Assembly (NCBI GenBank): GCA_964035795.1
Contig: OZ038327.1
Span: forward strand, 6,039,133-6,103,132
Direction: 5' to 3'
Source: Pterobdella sp. o SKG-2022
Taxonomy: Eukaryota > Annelida > Clitellata > Hirudinida > Piscicolidae
Length of the DNA: 64,000 nt
The notes beneath the pieces are model-generated. The model ran no database searches. It was given only the letters and a program-made list of their open reading frames with translations, and was not told the DNA's origin. Each line of letters begins with the position of its first letter. Positions within the stretch are counted from its first letter, which is position 1. A program made the position numbers and the translations under genes. Positions 1-14,100 of the stretch are shown one piece after another.

Positions 1-17
1 ATTTGTACAACTCATCA

Positions 18-230
18 TGAATCTACCTCACCATCCATCCATCATTTTTCAATGTTTTGCATATCATATGCTATCTACTCAGTTGTACAACCATCAATCC
101 TTCTTATGTTTCATCCCTACATCTTTCCATTCATCTGTTTATTCTTCCATCTATCATCCATCCATTCATTTATCATTTATTCCTCATATCATTCAGCATT
201 TTTTCAACAACCAACCAACTTTCCACCCTT
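18..230 (+). repeat. CATC/CATT-rich degenerate repeat
   Basis: Imperfect tetranucleotide-like CATC, CATT and TATC units. The tract ends a few bases before the acceptor of the exon at 235. Open frames through it encode only His/Pro/Ser/Ile repeats and are not genes. Related tracts occur at about 541-757 and 1027-1140, again before acceptors. Confidence 0.6.
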
Positions 231-234
231 GAAG

Positions 235-3200
235 GTCTTATGTTAGTGGTGGGAGTAGGAATAATACTTGGGATAATCCTTGGATTCTCCATGCTGACAG
301 TGGCTGTAGCTCTACTCAAAAAGTTTAATACTTATGCAACATTCCGCATCGTTATTAGTTAATTATATAGCTTTTGACTGAGTTTAACGTTTTGAGTATT
401 TAATCACGTAAAGCTTTTCCTTAAACTTTTTCAGCTTCTAAAATGAAAACTTTTAGCAAATTTCACATTTTATTTCTCATTCTTTATTCCCAATCTATCA
501 AAGTATTTATTAGTTTATAAAATTATCAATCTTTCATCTATCTAGTCAGCCTTCTAATTTTTCAACCATTTCTCTATTAACCATCTTTTGTCTATCAATC
601 AAAACATCTATAACCCAACTTCTCCACTCCCTCGTTCCATAGTCCCCTATATTTCGATTCTTAGCCATTCATCCATGCATTCATTTCTCCAACGATTGCA
701 TCATCTCCCATCCATCACTCAAAGACTCATTCATTCATTACCATTCATCCATCTTGACAGACGTAATAGAGCTTTCAAAATGAAAGCAAATGAGGTCGAA
801 GCTATTTACCAGCAACAACAACAACAACATTACCATGAACAAAACTACCAGCAATATCAACAACAACTTTACAACCAGCAAGATTACACTTCCCACATGC
901 AGCTCTCTCAACAACACGTACAAACTGTGCTCCCCTTGGAAAGCAACTTCATTATGCGGTTCGACGACTCTTCCACAATATTTATATTACACTTTAACAA
1001 ACCATTATTCTTTTTTTTGTTTTTTACCCTCATTCACCCTACTCCCCCATCCACCCATCCATCCATCTTCGATTAATCTTTCACCCATCCATCCATCTTC
1101 AATTAATCTTTTACCCATCCATCATCAACCTATCATTCATATATTTTCAGGGAAAACAACCCATACTCTTCCACATCTTCTTTCCATCCATCATGCACTA
1201 TCCGATCCCCTGGTGAGTTAAATAAAAGTTTGCAAAATAATTACATAAGAGAAATTGTTGGTTCAAATTCTGCCTACAAAAGCCCCGTTGCTTAATAAAG
1301 CTTTGCGTCCAATGCATTTATTATTAGCTAATTGAAATCTAAAGTTATGAAAGACCTTTTCGTCAATGTCTCCATTTGTGGCATAGTAAATTAAATAAAC
1401 ACACACATCACCACACCAAACATCCATGCTCAATCTTGTTTACTTTTAGTTGTTCTTCTTCTATAAGCTTACGATTTAAGGTTTCCTTTCCTTAAAATTA
1501 AATTTTTTCCAATATTTAATTTTATTCAATTTTTTCTGATTTTTTTTCGCTTTTTCATGTTTTTTTTTAACTTACACCTTACTCTAGCGACTTTTCTGAA
1601 ATTTTCTAATTCCATAATGGTTTATTTCAAAAGCCACTATGAAATGAATATAATTTCAGAACTTCAGTTAGTTCAAATACAAAGTTAGCATCGTAACATT
1701 CTCAATATGAGAAATATTTCCCTCTTTTTCAGTTCGTTAGATGGCATATCTTTTTCATTATTAGCTCTTTATTTCATCTTTTGATATAAACTCAAACACA
1801 TACTTCCATCAGTCGCGAAATATTTTCCACAGTATTATTTAATCAGATAACTCTTTCAAGCTCCACAATCTCGTAAACATCACCTCATCTCAAAAGAAAA
1901 TTCATAAGCTCATTCATATCCTTTATCACCTAACAATGATAGTCCTCAATGAGACTTGTTCTGAATCTGTCCCCTTCCATATTCTCTACCTCATTTTCTT
2001 GCACAAGTTTATATATATTTCTCATCTATTTGTTTCTACTTGTGGTCAAATTTGTCGTATATGTATCTACTTTTACCTTTATTGAGCTTTCTCTCCTTCA
2101 CTTTCATATATTTGCGTTGTTTTCAAATTTTCAAACCTTATTCTATTTATAGTTTTTAATTAACCTCGTTTTTCATCTTTTTTTTTATAAACCACTTTTC
2201 TGTTTTACATGGATTCTTGTTTTTTACCTTTTCATGTTGCACTCAAAATATGGCTTGAGACTATACTTTTTTTTAACAAGTTTATTGAACATCTCGATAT
2301 TTTGATATTTTCAGATTTTTTCAGCTCTTTCCACTTCAAAATTACCCTTGATCCTTTCATCAACCCATTGCTCACTAACTTTCATAGTATTTTTTCTCTG
2401 GTAATTGTCTTATCGGCTCATTTATTTCTTCAATCACCTTATGATACCATTAAATATCAAATTACCTTTATTTTTTAGTACCATCCGTCAATCCATCACT
2501 ACAGTTTCTTCTCATTTACACGTTAGGCTTAGGGTTCACTGTTAATGTTCCTTCTCCTCAAACCTCAATTTCTAATCGTCCCTTTCTGCTTAACCAACTG
2601 CATCGCACCATGATCATTTTTTTTATTTGGTGATTTTATTCGTTTTTACCAATTTTGTTTTTATAACTTTTTATAAGCTTTTTTATTCAGACTATTTGTG
2701 CAAGATGTCCCTTCCTATTATCCACGTCCTCTCAACTCCCCCTTCATAACAATTATCATACGAACAGTTATAATTAACAATTTTATTTCCTGTTAAAATA
2801 GCTATCGACAAATACATAAATAATAAATATAAAAAATTATATTAATTTTATCTCATTTTTTTTTCCCAACATCTTCTTTTCATCTTTTTCTTCCTCCTTC
2901 TATTCCTTCTTCCTCCTTCTATTCTTTCTTCCTCTTTCTATTCTTTCTTCCTCCTTCTATTCCTTCTTCCTCCTTCTATTTCTTCTTTCTCCTTCTAATC
3001 CTTCTTTCTCCTTCTATTCCTTTTTCCTCCTTCTATTCCTTCTTCCTTCTTCTATTCCTTCTTCCTCCTTCTAATCCTTCTTCCACCTTCATTACCTTCC
3101 TTCCACAGGCAAACCCCTTCAAAACGAAGTGACGTTTCTCAAAACATCAGCCACAATGGAGGATCATTATCATAACGACCAAGACAACCATCTTCATCTT

Positions 3201-3266
3201 CATCCTTTTCATCCAAAACTCCCTCCTTCTCCTGACGTCACTGCATTGCACTCACGCAGATCCTAG
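235..3266 (+). CDS. 3' end of a single-pass membrane protein with Gln-rich cytoplasmic tail (partial)
   Basis: Four exons join in phase: 235-322, 761-958, 1151-1212 and 3109-3266 (stop TAG 3264-3266). The first encodes a strongly hydrophobic stretch of about 25 residues (LMLVVGVGIILGIILGF and on) followed by Lys-Lys. The second exon continues with RNRAFKMK, a basic stop-transfer signal, then a tail rich in Gln and Tyr (runs of six and three Gln). The third gives ENNPYSSTSSFHPS and the fourth a His/Pro-rich end. Donor/acceptor phases are 2, 2 and 1, all matched, with GT-AG borders. This looks like the transmembrane segment and cytoplasmic tail of a type I receptor or adhesion protein whose ectodomain lies left of the window. 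I do not recognise the family. Low-complexity content makes individual exon ends uncertain, but continuity of three junctions is unlikely by chance. Confidence 0.6.
2891..3099 (+). repeat. 19-bp pyrimidine minisatellite
   Basis: About ten copies of a 19-base unit of the form TCCTCCTTCTATTCCTTCT, almost purely pyrimidine on the + strand. It lies in the last intron of the membrane-protein gene and runs into the polypyrimidine tract of the acceptor at 3108. Copies differ by a few substitutions each. Confidence 0.85.
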
Positions 3267-3636
3267 TTGTTATGCCACCATTTTGATACCACTAATATTG
3301 TCAATATAATAATCTTTGTTAATACCACTCTTGTTGCTAATAATATTATTTTCAATACGGTATTTCATTTTCAATTAATAATAATATTGGGAGATTAATT
3401 TTAATTATTAATAGGGCTTTTACTCCAGCTCATATGCATACGTGCTATTAACAAAAGTCAATTTCAATGTCGCAACACAAATCAATTTCATTCTTTTGGT
3501 GGGAGCCGTCTTTGTGTGTTTAAAGTTTTTTTGTTTCAAATATTTTCGATATTCCTTTTATATTTCATCATCGCCTCTTTGATACATGACGCACAAGATG
3601 GCTCTCTTGTACTCGTGCAAATGTTGTAATTCACCT

Positions 3637-3642
3637 AATAAA
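3637..3642 (+). promoter_or_regulatory. Candidate polyadenylation signal
   Basis: AATAAA about 370 bases past the stop at 3266. It is the first good hexamer I noticed on this strand after that stop, so it probably ends the membrane-protein transcript. Such hexamers are common in AT-rich DNA. Confidence 0.35.
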
Positions 3643-6600
3643 AATTTGCGAAACCATATGATCTTATCCTGGCTCTAGAGAAACAGTAAAAATGGATTTC
3701 AAAGATTAAAATCAATTAGAATTTTTGCAGAACAAACAAAATGTGAGGGTTGGTGCATCGAAGACAAGATCTACATAGACGAACTGCATCCCAAATGACC
3801 TGAGTTTTGCACGCACGATGGCCAGTAATAAACTCTCAAACAGCCATTTAGTTTCTTTAAGCTCATCTTAAAAAGAAGTTTTTTTAAATCTAAAATAGAG
3901 AAGAAAACGTGTTTAAGGCCTCAAACCATTCGTGCTGTGAAAAAGAGGTCAAGGCTACTAAAGCCTCGTTTGGGTCAGTCGGGACTAGAGGATTGAATAA
4001 GGGGTGGTAGAAAGATATCAGCAGGACTAGGTGAATGTTTAAAACAGACAGCTTGCATAACCTTATCAGTGCAGATGATCGTGCAGTCTGTAGCGACCAA
4101 AAGCACGGCATCTGACCTTTGATCAATCTAGTGTTAACACAACCATGCTTTTCCATTGACAGCACCAGTATGAGGTTTTGAATGATGAAGTAAACAGTGC
4201 TTGTTGGGATGCATGGTTGTTGTGATGTCTATAAGTTATTGAAAGTGGCTGGTGGTGCAATGGGCGACCAAAATGTATTGGTATATTCAAGTACTGGGAA
4301 AAGAAGGGTTTGAAATCAGGTTATTAGGGTTTTTTCACTTTTGCTCCAGTTTGTGGAAGTTGAGAGGTTTAATAACATTGAGTGTTTGCTTTTTTTTGTG
4401 GATCAGTTGAACAATACCAGCAAATGGGTTATCATCCTTCAATGATGGAAAATAATTAGTTTTGAATTTTCATTTTTTTAAAATTATATAGTCATTTGAA
4501 AAAAAAGAATTATTATTAATTATTAAATCTATTATTCATAGTTTTATTTTCACTTTCTTTTTTCTTCGTATAATAATTATGTGACCTAGAAACTTCTGAG
4601 CATAGCGCCACTTCATCTTATTCCCAATTTTAATCGAGCATAAATAACTAAGTACTTTGTGAGTCGAACTCACATCACCCAGAGAAGTACATTTGTTTTT
4701 CTTGCAAATATGCCAGACGAATCTACTCCATCCATCCATCTTCATCTTGCATGGGACTATATAATATATTTTCGCAACTGGTCAGTTGTTTGTGATCTTG
4801 TATGTCACTGTTTGAGATTGGTTTATTCAACAATGGTCAACCACTTATGATTTGTGAATAATATCAACTACATAATGAAAAGTGAAATGGAAAATAAGGG
4901 AAATAGAACAATGAAAATATAAAATAAATAATTAGACGACTAGAAAAGAGCATACCAAAAATAAAAGAAATAATAAAAAAACAATGATAATAAGAAAATA
5001 AAAACAATAATAAAGAAAAAATTAAAAATAATGAAATTTTATTTATACTGATACTAACAATACTACTAATGGTGGCATGAATCGAAAAGGACCACCTTCT
5101 AAAAGCGACAAGTGTGAGCCGCCGACCAATAGGAGACTATGGAATGATGGCAAGAAAAGCAATTAAGGTGTGATCTATTGATTCAAGTGATGTCACCTTA
5201 TGCTTTTTCTATGGCTAATGCAGTTCTTTCAATCTAATACTACTTTTATGTTAACCCATCATCATCATCATCTTTATTTCTACTGTTAAATCTTTCCCTA
5301 ATACTACTTCAATGTTGTTCTAGAACTATCGTTATTTCATTCTTATTGCTAGTATTAATTTCTTTTCTTGAATAGCATTTGTTAATACTTCTACTAGTAT
5401 TTTTAATCCTATTGTAAATTTTTATAAACATTATTTTTATTTTTAATCGCTATCATTTTTATATACTAATTTTATTTTCTGATCCTCGCAGTTTTTCATT
5501 TAAATACTCTTATAATTCTCTATTATTATTATGATTATTGTTATGAATTTATTTTTCTATATTCTTTATCATTTCTCCTTTTAATATTATTTTGTTATTA
5601 AAGCTGCATACAGAATATTAAATTATTCATTAATCTATCATTACTATTATTTATAACTATAAAAAAACAACAATAATAATAATAAAAATAACAACTATTA
5701 TTATTATTATGGCATAGAAGATATATTGGAATGCATAAGATCAAATGTGAAAAACAAAAGCAATCATGAGGATGTTAATAATATTGATGAGTGATATAAT
5801 GACTTGGATCGATAATAAAAGAAGTTTGAAATACAAGGAAAAATACACATAACAATACCAGTAATTATAATAATATTGAAATAATCGAAAATACCAGGTA
5901 TTGTGAACCAATAAATGCATCTAAAATTTTGGTCATTTTGGAAGTTATGGGAACCAAGGAAAGCTGAACAAAAACGAGACTGAGAAGTGTTTGCAAGAAT
6001 AATAAGGATAATATTTATGAGAGATAAATATTATCATGAATAATATTAATGAGAGAATAATTATTATTATAGATAATATTAATGGGAGAATAATTATTAT
6101 TATAGATAATATTAATGGGAGAAAAAATATAATCATAAGAAATGTGAATAAAATAAATATTAGCATAATATTAATGGCTGTGAATTGAGAGTGTTGAAGG
6201 ATTGCATCCCAGCGATTAACTACAGTCTTGAATAAAATGAAATTAATTATTCAAATAATAATAACAATTTTTAAAATGATAATAAAACAATTTAAAAAAT
6301 CGTTTTAAATACCCAGTGTTCAACAGAGATCAGCAAAATGTATAATGGACTAACAAATTATAGTCATAACAACATAAATAATTGAATCATATTTATAATA
6401 AAAACAGTGAAATAAATTACATCGAAAATAATTAAATAAAAAAAAAAAAAAACTCAAATATTGAATGGAAGTGTAAAAACAATATCTTTATTGTAGCATA
6501 ATCCATATAATGTGTGTTGGAACAGTGAGAAGCCCTGGGTTGCTGATATGACTCGGATCTTATGTAATAGTATTTTGGATTTCAAGAAGCACCATTGGCT

Positions 6601-8162
6601 GAAACCACGAAACTCATAAAATCAATGTGATCTTCACTGTTTTATTATTATTATAAAATTATTATGATATTTTTATCGTATTGTTATGATATTATTTTGA
6701 TCGTATTATATTATTCTGATTTTATTATGATATGCACAAAGATCAAGGCCTGAGGGACCTTCAAAAACGAAATTCAAACAAAAAATTGGAAATCACAATC
6801 AATATCAACGCTTTCACCAAATGATAAAAATAATAATAACAAAAACAAAAAAATGCTAAAAATAATCAGGTAGCCCAGGTAATGTTTGTTTTCAAGGAAT
6901 GGTTAGTTTTAATTGGACGTCACCATGTGATGTGGGTGATGATGATTAGAAGTCAAGAGTAAATGAAATCCCAATTTGGTGACTATCGATCGGTGTAAAA
7001 TAAAAACAAAATAATAATAAAAAAATTTGGATAATAAAAATAATAAAGGAAATATGGTAGTGAATTCAAAGCAAGTGAATACTGAGACAGGAGTGAAGTT
7101 CAATACGGGGTGAGCTCCCATCATTATCATCATGCCATTAGAGACTAGTAAGATAAATTTAGCACAAACCATCATTACCATAAACCATTATTCTTATGAA
7201 GATTTAAAGCAAGGCTTACATAAAACTCGTCATTAAATTTTTTATTCACTCTTTAATTATGATTCTGAAGCAGACATAATACTTTATAATATATTTTCAT
7301 ACTACTTAAAAAAAGCCTCCTTGAAGAATCCTTGGCTGTCTTACTTACTAAACGATTTATCATACAGGTAACTTGAAATGCTTATCATAATCACCAGAGT
7401 ACGATCAATAGGGAATGCTGATAATGATTTTCTGTGTTGTTAATTGTATAGTCGTGATGAATCAAAAAGTTATCATGAAAACAAAAATAAATTTTACAGA
7501 GAGTTAAATATTAAATTTATTTATATTAATATAATAAATATATAAAAAGATAGATGGACATAATAATATACTGAAAAAAAATACTGATTAACGAATGAGC
7601 GTACATACATAGATAGATATAGACAGATAGATAGAGATAAAGAGATAGAAAAGAAAGAAATTTAATGAAGTTAGATAGGAAATAGATTAATTGACTGATG
7701 AAATACATAGTGAAATAAAGATATGACGTCAGAATGAGGTCATAGGGTTCATATGACAGAAGTGTGTTGATTGGATGAGCGGATAGACTTGAGAAATTCA
7801 CGCCTGGCTTTCGTTCCAATGCCAATGAACAACATCACCAAAAAAATGATCTGTGTGTGAATTCATGAATCCTTCATCATTCTCCATGCATCTATCCATT
7901 CATTATACATCCTTCATTCCCCGTGCATTTATCCATTCATTAATATACAATCATTCATCATTTTCCATGCATCTATCCACTCATCATTCTCCATGCATCT
8001 ATCCACTCTTCACCATTTACTCCTCCATTCATTTATCATTATAAATTCGTTTTCATATTATCAATTCATCATGCACACATGCATGCATCTAACATGCATC
8101 TACGCATTCATCTAACATGCATCCACGCATGCATCTAACATGCACACACGCATGCATCTAAC
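3643..8162. other. AT-rich DNA without recognised genes
   Basis: Mostly A/T-rich sequence with runs of AAT, ATT and TAAT and short poly-A tracts. Open frames of 60-100 codons are low-complexity or match nothing I know. A CATC-type repeat occupies about 7860-8040. The last exon(s) of the TMEM64-like gene should lie here on the minus strand, because that gene lacks its C-terminus, but I could not identify them. Confidence 0.5.
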
Positions 8163-8168
8163 ATGTGC
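8083..8168. repeat. 20-bp minisatellite over a splice donor
   Basis: About four copies of a 20-base unit built on CATGCATCTAACATGCATCT, with CG and CA variants. The unit carries CTAAC, which on the minus strand reads GTTAG and forms the donor of TMEM64-like exon 3 at 8162-8161. Upstream, 7860-8040 holds a looser CATGCATCTATCCATTCAT repeat. Confidence 0.75.
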
Positions 8169-9863
8169 AGATAAGATGAAGTAGGTTGATCTCTTTGTTG
8201 AGAGTACATCTTGCATCGTCTTTATGGTGGACCTGTGGAGAAGGGTGGAGAAAATTGAAGAGAATATGAGAGAAAGAAAAATAAAAAGAAAATAGGAAAA
8301 AAGATTCAGAAGAGAAAGATGAGAGAGGAATAGAAGGAAATGCAATGAAAGGGAATAAAAAGATGGGGATAAGAGGAAGATGGAAACAAAGAGTGATAAA
8401 AGAAACATTTGATGTCAGTGAGAAACGGAAAAAAAGAAAAAACTGATAAGATGAGTTGATGAAAAAAGATAATTTGAAGATGATAGAAACAAAAACGTCA
8501 TGTGCTTGTAAGTTCATTCCCACTCGTAAATTCATACATGAACTTTCTCTAACCTATCTCCCATCAACACCCACTCATCTACATGTCCCATATCAACCAC
8601 TCATCCATCACTCAACTACCCACTCATCCTCCCTCAACTACCCACTCATCCTCCATCACCCACCCACCCTATAACAGCATGAACACCTTGGGTAGGCAGC
8701 ATTCCAGTGACTGATGCCAACACATACCTTCTATAATCCACTTTGCACATCTGAGTTAGTAGATTGGTGCACAGAGAATTGTAGCTTGGTGGGTGGAGAA
8801 AATTGAATGAAATTGATTGATCTTACAACTCATAAAATCACAGTCTGGCTAGTATGAGATATTAAAAATATTTAGAGGTTGAATAAACTTTAAAGACAGG
8901 TGCCTTTTGATTTTTAATAGTTTTTCCTTGACTTCTTCAGATATGTATTTTATCAATACAAAATTATTTGAAAACTAAAATTTCCCATAAGTACAACTTT
9001 ATCATCTAATTAATCATGATAAGGTGGTATTTATCAAAAATTTTGTTTAAATAAATTTTTGATCATGAAATCTTCAATTTTTGAAAAAAATAAACCAAAA
9101 AGCTTGAATAATAACATCCTCAATAAATGAATCAGATGAAAATGCCTTGGATTGAATAAGTTTGTAACAAATAGCCTGATGTATTTTGATTGTCTCTAGG
9201 TAGAGTATCACATTTTATATGAAAACCTCTAAATATTGAAATAAATGGTTTGAATAAATAATATGGCATGTGACCAAAACAGATATTCTGAAAACGAAAT
9301 GCAATACATACATAACAATCTAATGTTAAAAAATATTGAATAAAACATAGATGTAAAAGAGATTATAAAAGTGAACTCACAGCAAAGAAAGTGTTTTGTA
9401 GGCCAAAGGGGATTGGGGTGAGACGAGTGAGAGCAATCAACTTGAAACCATCCTTCCCTTCAACCACTTCTACCAATGATTTGATGTTTGAAAAGCTGAG
9501 ATATGGGGAGTGGATGGATGTCTGATAAAAGGATGGCAGAGTGCATGTTGGCATGAATTGTTTAATGGTGTAGTGAGCCACAGAAATGCCAACAAGGGCA
9601 CATGATGAGATTATCAACAGACCAAAAAATGCTCCAAAAAGATAGCCAGCTGTGAGATTGAGAATTATATATCCCCATGTCATTGGGAAGGAAACGAGGG
9701 TGAAAAGAAGGAGAAAGGTTAAAAGTTTGTAACAGATATGTGTGTGTTCTAAAGTAGAAAGGATGTGCTTTACATATTTGTTGGCAACCGAAATTGAAAA
9801 ATTGACGAGTAAAAAAATTAGAAATGTTATCAAAACCAGTTGAAATGGCTTTTTGAATGTCAT
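8163..9863 (-). CDS. TMEM64: TMEM64-like membrane protein, VTT (SNARE-associated/TVP38) domain, incomplete
   Basis: Three minus-strand exons join in phase: 9863-9381, 8750-8668 and 8232-8163. The first starts at ATG 9863 with a hydrophobic segment, then a second one, then GYLFGAFFG, a glycine-rich motif of VTT proteins, and RLTPIPFGLQNTFFA, close to the TMEM64 signature. Exon 2 supplies LASVTGMLPTQ, also characteristic, and exon 3 supplies TIKTMQDVL, matching the region after it. Donors are GTGAGT, GTGGGT and GTTAGA; the phase-0 and phase-2 joins agree. Family members are multi-pass endomembrane proteins; vertebrate TMEM64 has been linked to calcium handling and Wnt signalling. The N-terminus is shorter than in vertebrates. 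The C-terminal coding sequence after residue Ser-Ala-His was not found, so the model is partial. Confidence 0.8.
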
Positions 9864-11104
9864 TTGTTCTATTGTTGAAATATATTGCCTTTGTGTTGAA
9901 AGTTAGTCTCGTGATTTTTAAAATTGATTAAGTCTAACGTGTGTGTAGTGACTGGAATCCATTGCTAGGTTACAAATTTTTCTTATCTTTCAGTTAAACC
10001 ACTTATCTAGAATTCACTTTCATTTTTATTGCTGATTCAAATTTAACAATTAAAAATTTTTTTTTTCAACCAGACTCACATGTCAATTTTTGTATTTTTT
10101 ATGAAAAGTTCATGCTTTGAATCGTAAAATCAATTCAAGTCAAAATTTTTTTTTAAATTTTCATATTTAAATGTAAACTTTTTAAAAATAAAATATCAAA
10201 ACTATTTTTATACACAATAAAATAAAAAATCTAAAAAAAAATATTCATCTAAAACTCAAATTCATCAAAAAAATTTATTTTTTGACATTCATTGAAACAC
10301 TAACTTTATATAATAAGTTAGAAATGTCTTCGGGAATATAAATAGCGCACTATATAACAGGTAAAATGCAGTGAAAATATTGGTCGGACTAGATGGTTTT
10401 AACATCTGTAAACAATAGTTTATAAAACTTTTACAACTTCGCGAACTTTGAAGCTCAAACTATCTATTAAAGTTAGTTTTAAACCTTGTACCCAAACGAT
10501 AATCAAAAATTACGACATTTCAACCTATTTTATTTTAAACTTAATACACCTAAGTTTATCAAAAGATGATTTGCATATATTTTTATGTGTTGCAACTTCA
10601 GCTAGGTTCAATCACTTGATATTAAATATGCAAATAATTAGTGCAAATAATTCAGAAGATATAAAATTGTGAACAGTGTATAATTATAAAGTTGTGAATA
10701 TTATTGAAGAGCATAGAACTTTAAAATTTTGAACGTCGAAATAAACAGTAAATAAACAATCAAACATCCAAAGATGAAACCAGATCTAAAATCCTTTTTT
10801 GAAAGAGCTTAAAGACGAAATTCATTCAAATCACCCTTAATTTTGTTTTCCCCATCATAAACAACTGGACTTGAAAAAATATTTAAAAAATAAAAAAAAT
10901 TTTAACAAAGTTAAAATTTGAGTGACACTGATTGAGGCATTAAGATATTGTACCATTTACAAGACCTGCAAGGACGAAGCTAATCTTAACCATCAACTGT
11001 TCATAAAATACGCATAACATTGAGAAAAGTTCGAGTGTTTGACTCGGATGTTATAGGGAGAGTATTGGATAAGGCACACTGGACATGGTGACGAGGGGGT
11101 AGTA
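9864..11104. other. Intergenic region between divergent genes
   Basis: Very A/T-rich, with poly-T and poly-A runs. It separates the TMEM64-like start at 9863 (-) from the giant SOCS-box frame at 11105 (+), so both promoters are expected here. A TATATAA-like stretch occurs near 10352. Nothing else was recognised. Confidence 0.4.
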
Positions 11105-14100
11105 ATGCACCGTTCCATTCTAAGCAAGACCCACACTCGCAAGCTGTTCACTGGAAAAACCTCTAAGAAAAAATCTCCAGTCACTTTCTCCAACTACCTT
11201 AAAGCTCCTTTCATAAAGAACCATTTGAGAAAATGCATTTCCACTGAGCTTCTCCAATTTGTGGCGGCCAGTCAATCTCTCACACAGTTCAAGAAAAAGG
11301 ATTTGCCCGCAGTAGAAGATCAGAAAAGCGATTCTGATAGCGATTGTGAGTCGAGTAGCAGTTACACCACCACCTCGAACGAAGATGGCGAGTTTGAGGA
11401 GGAAGATGATGGAAGTGTGGATGAAACTGGAGTTAAGATGATGATGAAGGAAGTGAACTTCAGAAAGTATCCTAATTCTCTCAGTTTCAAGGACCGTTTG
11501 TACAATGACAATCTGGTAGTGGAAACGCTTTATGAGAAACCCAAGACTGAGAATCCTAAAGAAATGAACACAAATGAGTCATCAAAAAAAGTCAAGGACA
11601 TTCATTTTTTTTCTTCTGAAAACTCTGACTATATCAAGAACAATGACTCTAAAAAGTCTTCAACCTACTCCAAGTGCTTTTCCTTCAACAGTTCAGCAGC
11701 CAGTTTGCCAAGCAAGTTAACACCGGTCAGTTATGACACCCCCTCCATCCATCACCCTTCTTCTCACACCCCAGTCACATTTTCATCTCTCAATGAAACT
11801 GAAGACAGCGTTTTTGAAAGGACTAAACAAGAATTAAAATTACGAACGGAAACAAACATTTTGAACGAGAAAACATTCAATAACGGTGAACTCGATCCCA
11901 GCCTTTTACACCCCTTCGACTCCAAGGAACAAAGTATTTTTAAAAGTGATTTCTTAAAGTGTTCAGATTCGTGGAACCATGAGGTCTTGCTGAAAAGTGA
12001 TGATTGTTCTGGCCCTTTCAAGAAGGAGAACATTGCAACAAACTATACTAAAAGGCAAAAGGTTTTTTCTTTTGAACCAAGTTTCCAATTTAGCAATTAC
12101 AATCCCCAATCTCAAACGATGTTTTTTTCAAGTGACAAGAAAACTAGCCTATCGAATCAGTTCTCTGGACTCGATACAAAGTTTGACAAAAATTTCGATA
12201 ATGTATTAAAAAATGGAGATAAAAATTACGAAAAGAAGATGAAAAATGTATTTTTCAACAAAGTTTATGCTATAGAAAGTCCTCATTTCTTTGGCATCAA
12301 AAATCGCTCTAAAAGCAGAGAAGGTGATTTTGTCGATAAGTCATTCAGTCATTTCGATGTCCCTTTTGTCTCTATCGACTCCAAAAACAAGCAGAAAATA
12401 TTTTCACACACGAAGAAAAGCTCAGAAATTTTTGTTCAACCTCAAAAAAAAAATTTGAAAACTAGATCTACTAAGAAGAGAAAGCTATCGAGCAAGTCTA
12501 GATTCGAGTCAACCACTTCTCCTAAAAAATCTTTCTGCTCTAAAGAACAGACTTTTCAACAACTGCCCACTTTCAATAAACTTGTCAAAGACATGGCACC
12601 TCCTCAATCTTTAGATGGCTTTTTCACTGACCATGAAGGCTACAACTCCGAATCCACAACTTTGGACCCCTTCCTTTCCAAAACTCCTATATGTGAAGAC
12701 ACCATCCAAGACGTCCAAATCTTTGAGAAGCACAAAAATAGTGAGAAAAAGATCAACAAATCATTACAGACACTTCCTGTCGAAATGATTCCAACAAAGA
12801 TTTGCTTGAACCGCTCGCAGAACACCGAAAATGTAGAGGTGAATTCTGTTAGTTCGATGAAAAAAAATGTGATGGAGGGAATCAAGGAAAAGTTTTATGT
12901 GTACAATAAGGAAGTGTTCAAGAAAGGATACAAGCCATCAAAGTCTGAATATGAGATGGTTTTGAAGAAGGTGATGGAGGAAACTGAAAGAAAACTCGAC
13001 ATAAAACATTCCTTGCTTGAATCAGGACCCCACCATGAAGATCTCAACGACGAGTCAATTATGAGTAACATTGGAGAGATAAACGATGATTTGAAAGACA
13101 TTGAAAAGGCTAAATCGAAAAAAATTCCTTTAGCCAAGAAGTTCACTGATCCTAACAGAGGCTTGGTCCCTAAAGCTATGCCTCCAGGCATGCTACCAAA
13201 TGGATTACCAGCTGGAAGTCAAAAAGTGGTGCATAATTATTTGGAGACAGGAGGCTTGTCTGCCACTAGCAGTGTTGCTTCCATCGACCATCCGAATAAA
13301 GACAACGATATCAAAGAGGTTATGGATCTTGAGAACTATATTTCTCCAGTATTGATGGAGAAGCACAAGATAAGAAATGGAATAGAAAAAAGCATAATGA
13401 AAAACAATTGCTTATCTGCTTGCTGCCACAACACTCCATCTGGACTTTTCACCATTTCTCCTCTACAAAATTCTTCCTTATTTCAAAATTTTATTTCTAG
13501 AAATATTTATTTTCCTCAAAATAAAATCCTCCGAAACTCCTCCCTTCCTCAAAACAGCAAAACTATGTCTAGTTTGCCAGTCTATAAAGACTCGAGTGAC
13601 GATGATGGGGATATCCAACTTCATCACCCTCCAAAACCTTTCTTCAAGTCACCATTGTCCAACCAGGATACCAAAACTTCGAGCATGAAAAATCCAGTTT
13701 CAAATTTCCACACAAACCAGCAGGCTGAAGAATTGAAAGCCTCTTTACAAAGAGAGTTGTTTTCTCTGCAACAATACAATCCCTTCTTGAACTCGTCGCA
13801 TTTCGATGAGAAGTATTTTGATGCAAGACAACTTGAAAAAGTTAATGACAAAATCATCGATCAAACTGAAAGTATTAATCGACTCAATATGGTGAAAGAA
13901 AATAATATAGAAAAAGAAAAAAATAAAGAAAATAAAAATCTTGATTTTAAAGGCTTAGATGAAATAATCATTGACGATCAAACTCAGTTAAAGAAGGAAA
14001 GGTTGCAGATACTGAGAGAGCTTGTGGAGTTGAAGAAACTTAAAGAAATCAAAGAACTTTCAGATTTGAAAGAATTGATAAATATGAAAGAAGCCCAAAA

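Noticed and set aside
3890..4165. 91-codon minus-strand frame as a further TMEM64 exon
   Set aside because: No similarity to the expected C-terminal helix and basic tail of TMEM64, and no phase-0 acceptor.
4650..4700. GAGTCGAACTCACATCACCC, resembling a tRNA T arm
   Set aside because: No D arm, anticodon arm or acceptor stem at the expected distance on either strand.
7860..8160. Array of repeated units with spacers, CRISPR-like at first glance
   Set aside because: Units are 20 bp, contiguous and degenerate with no unique spacers, in an animal genome; an ordinary minisatellite.
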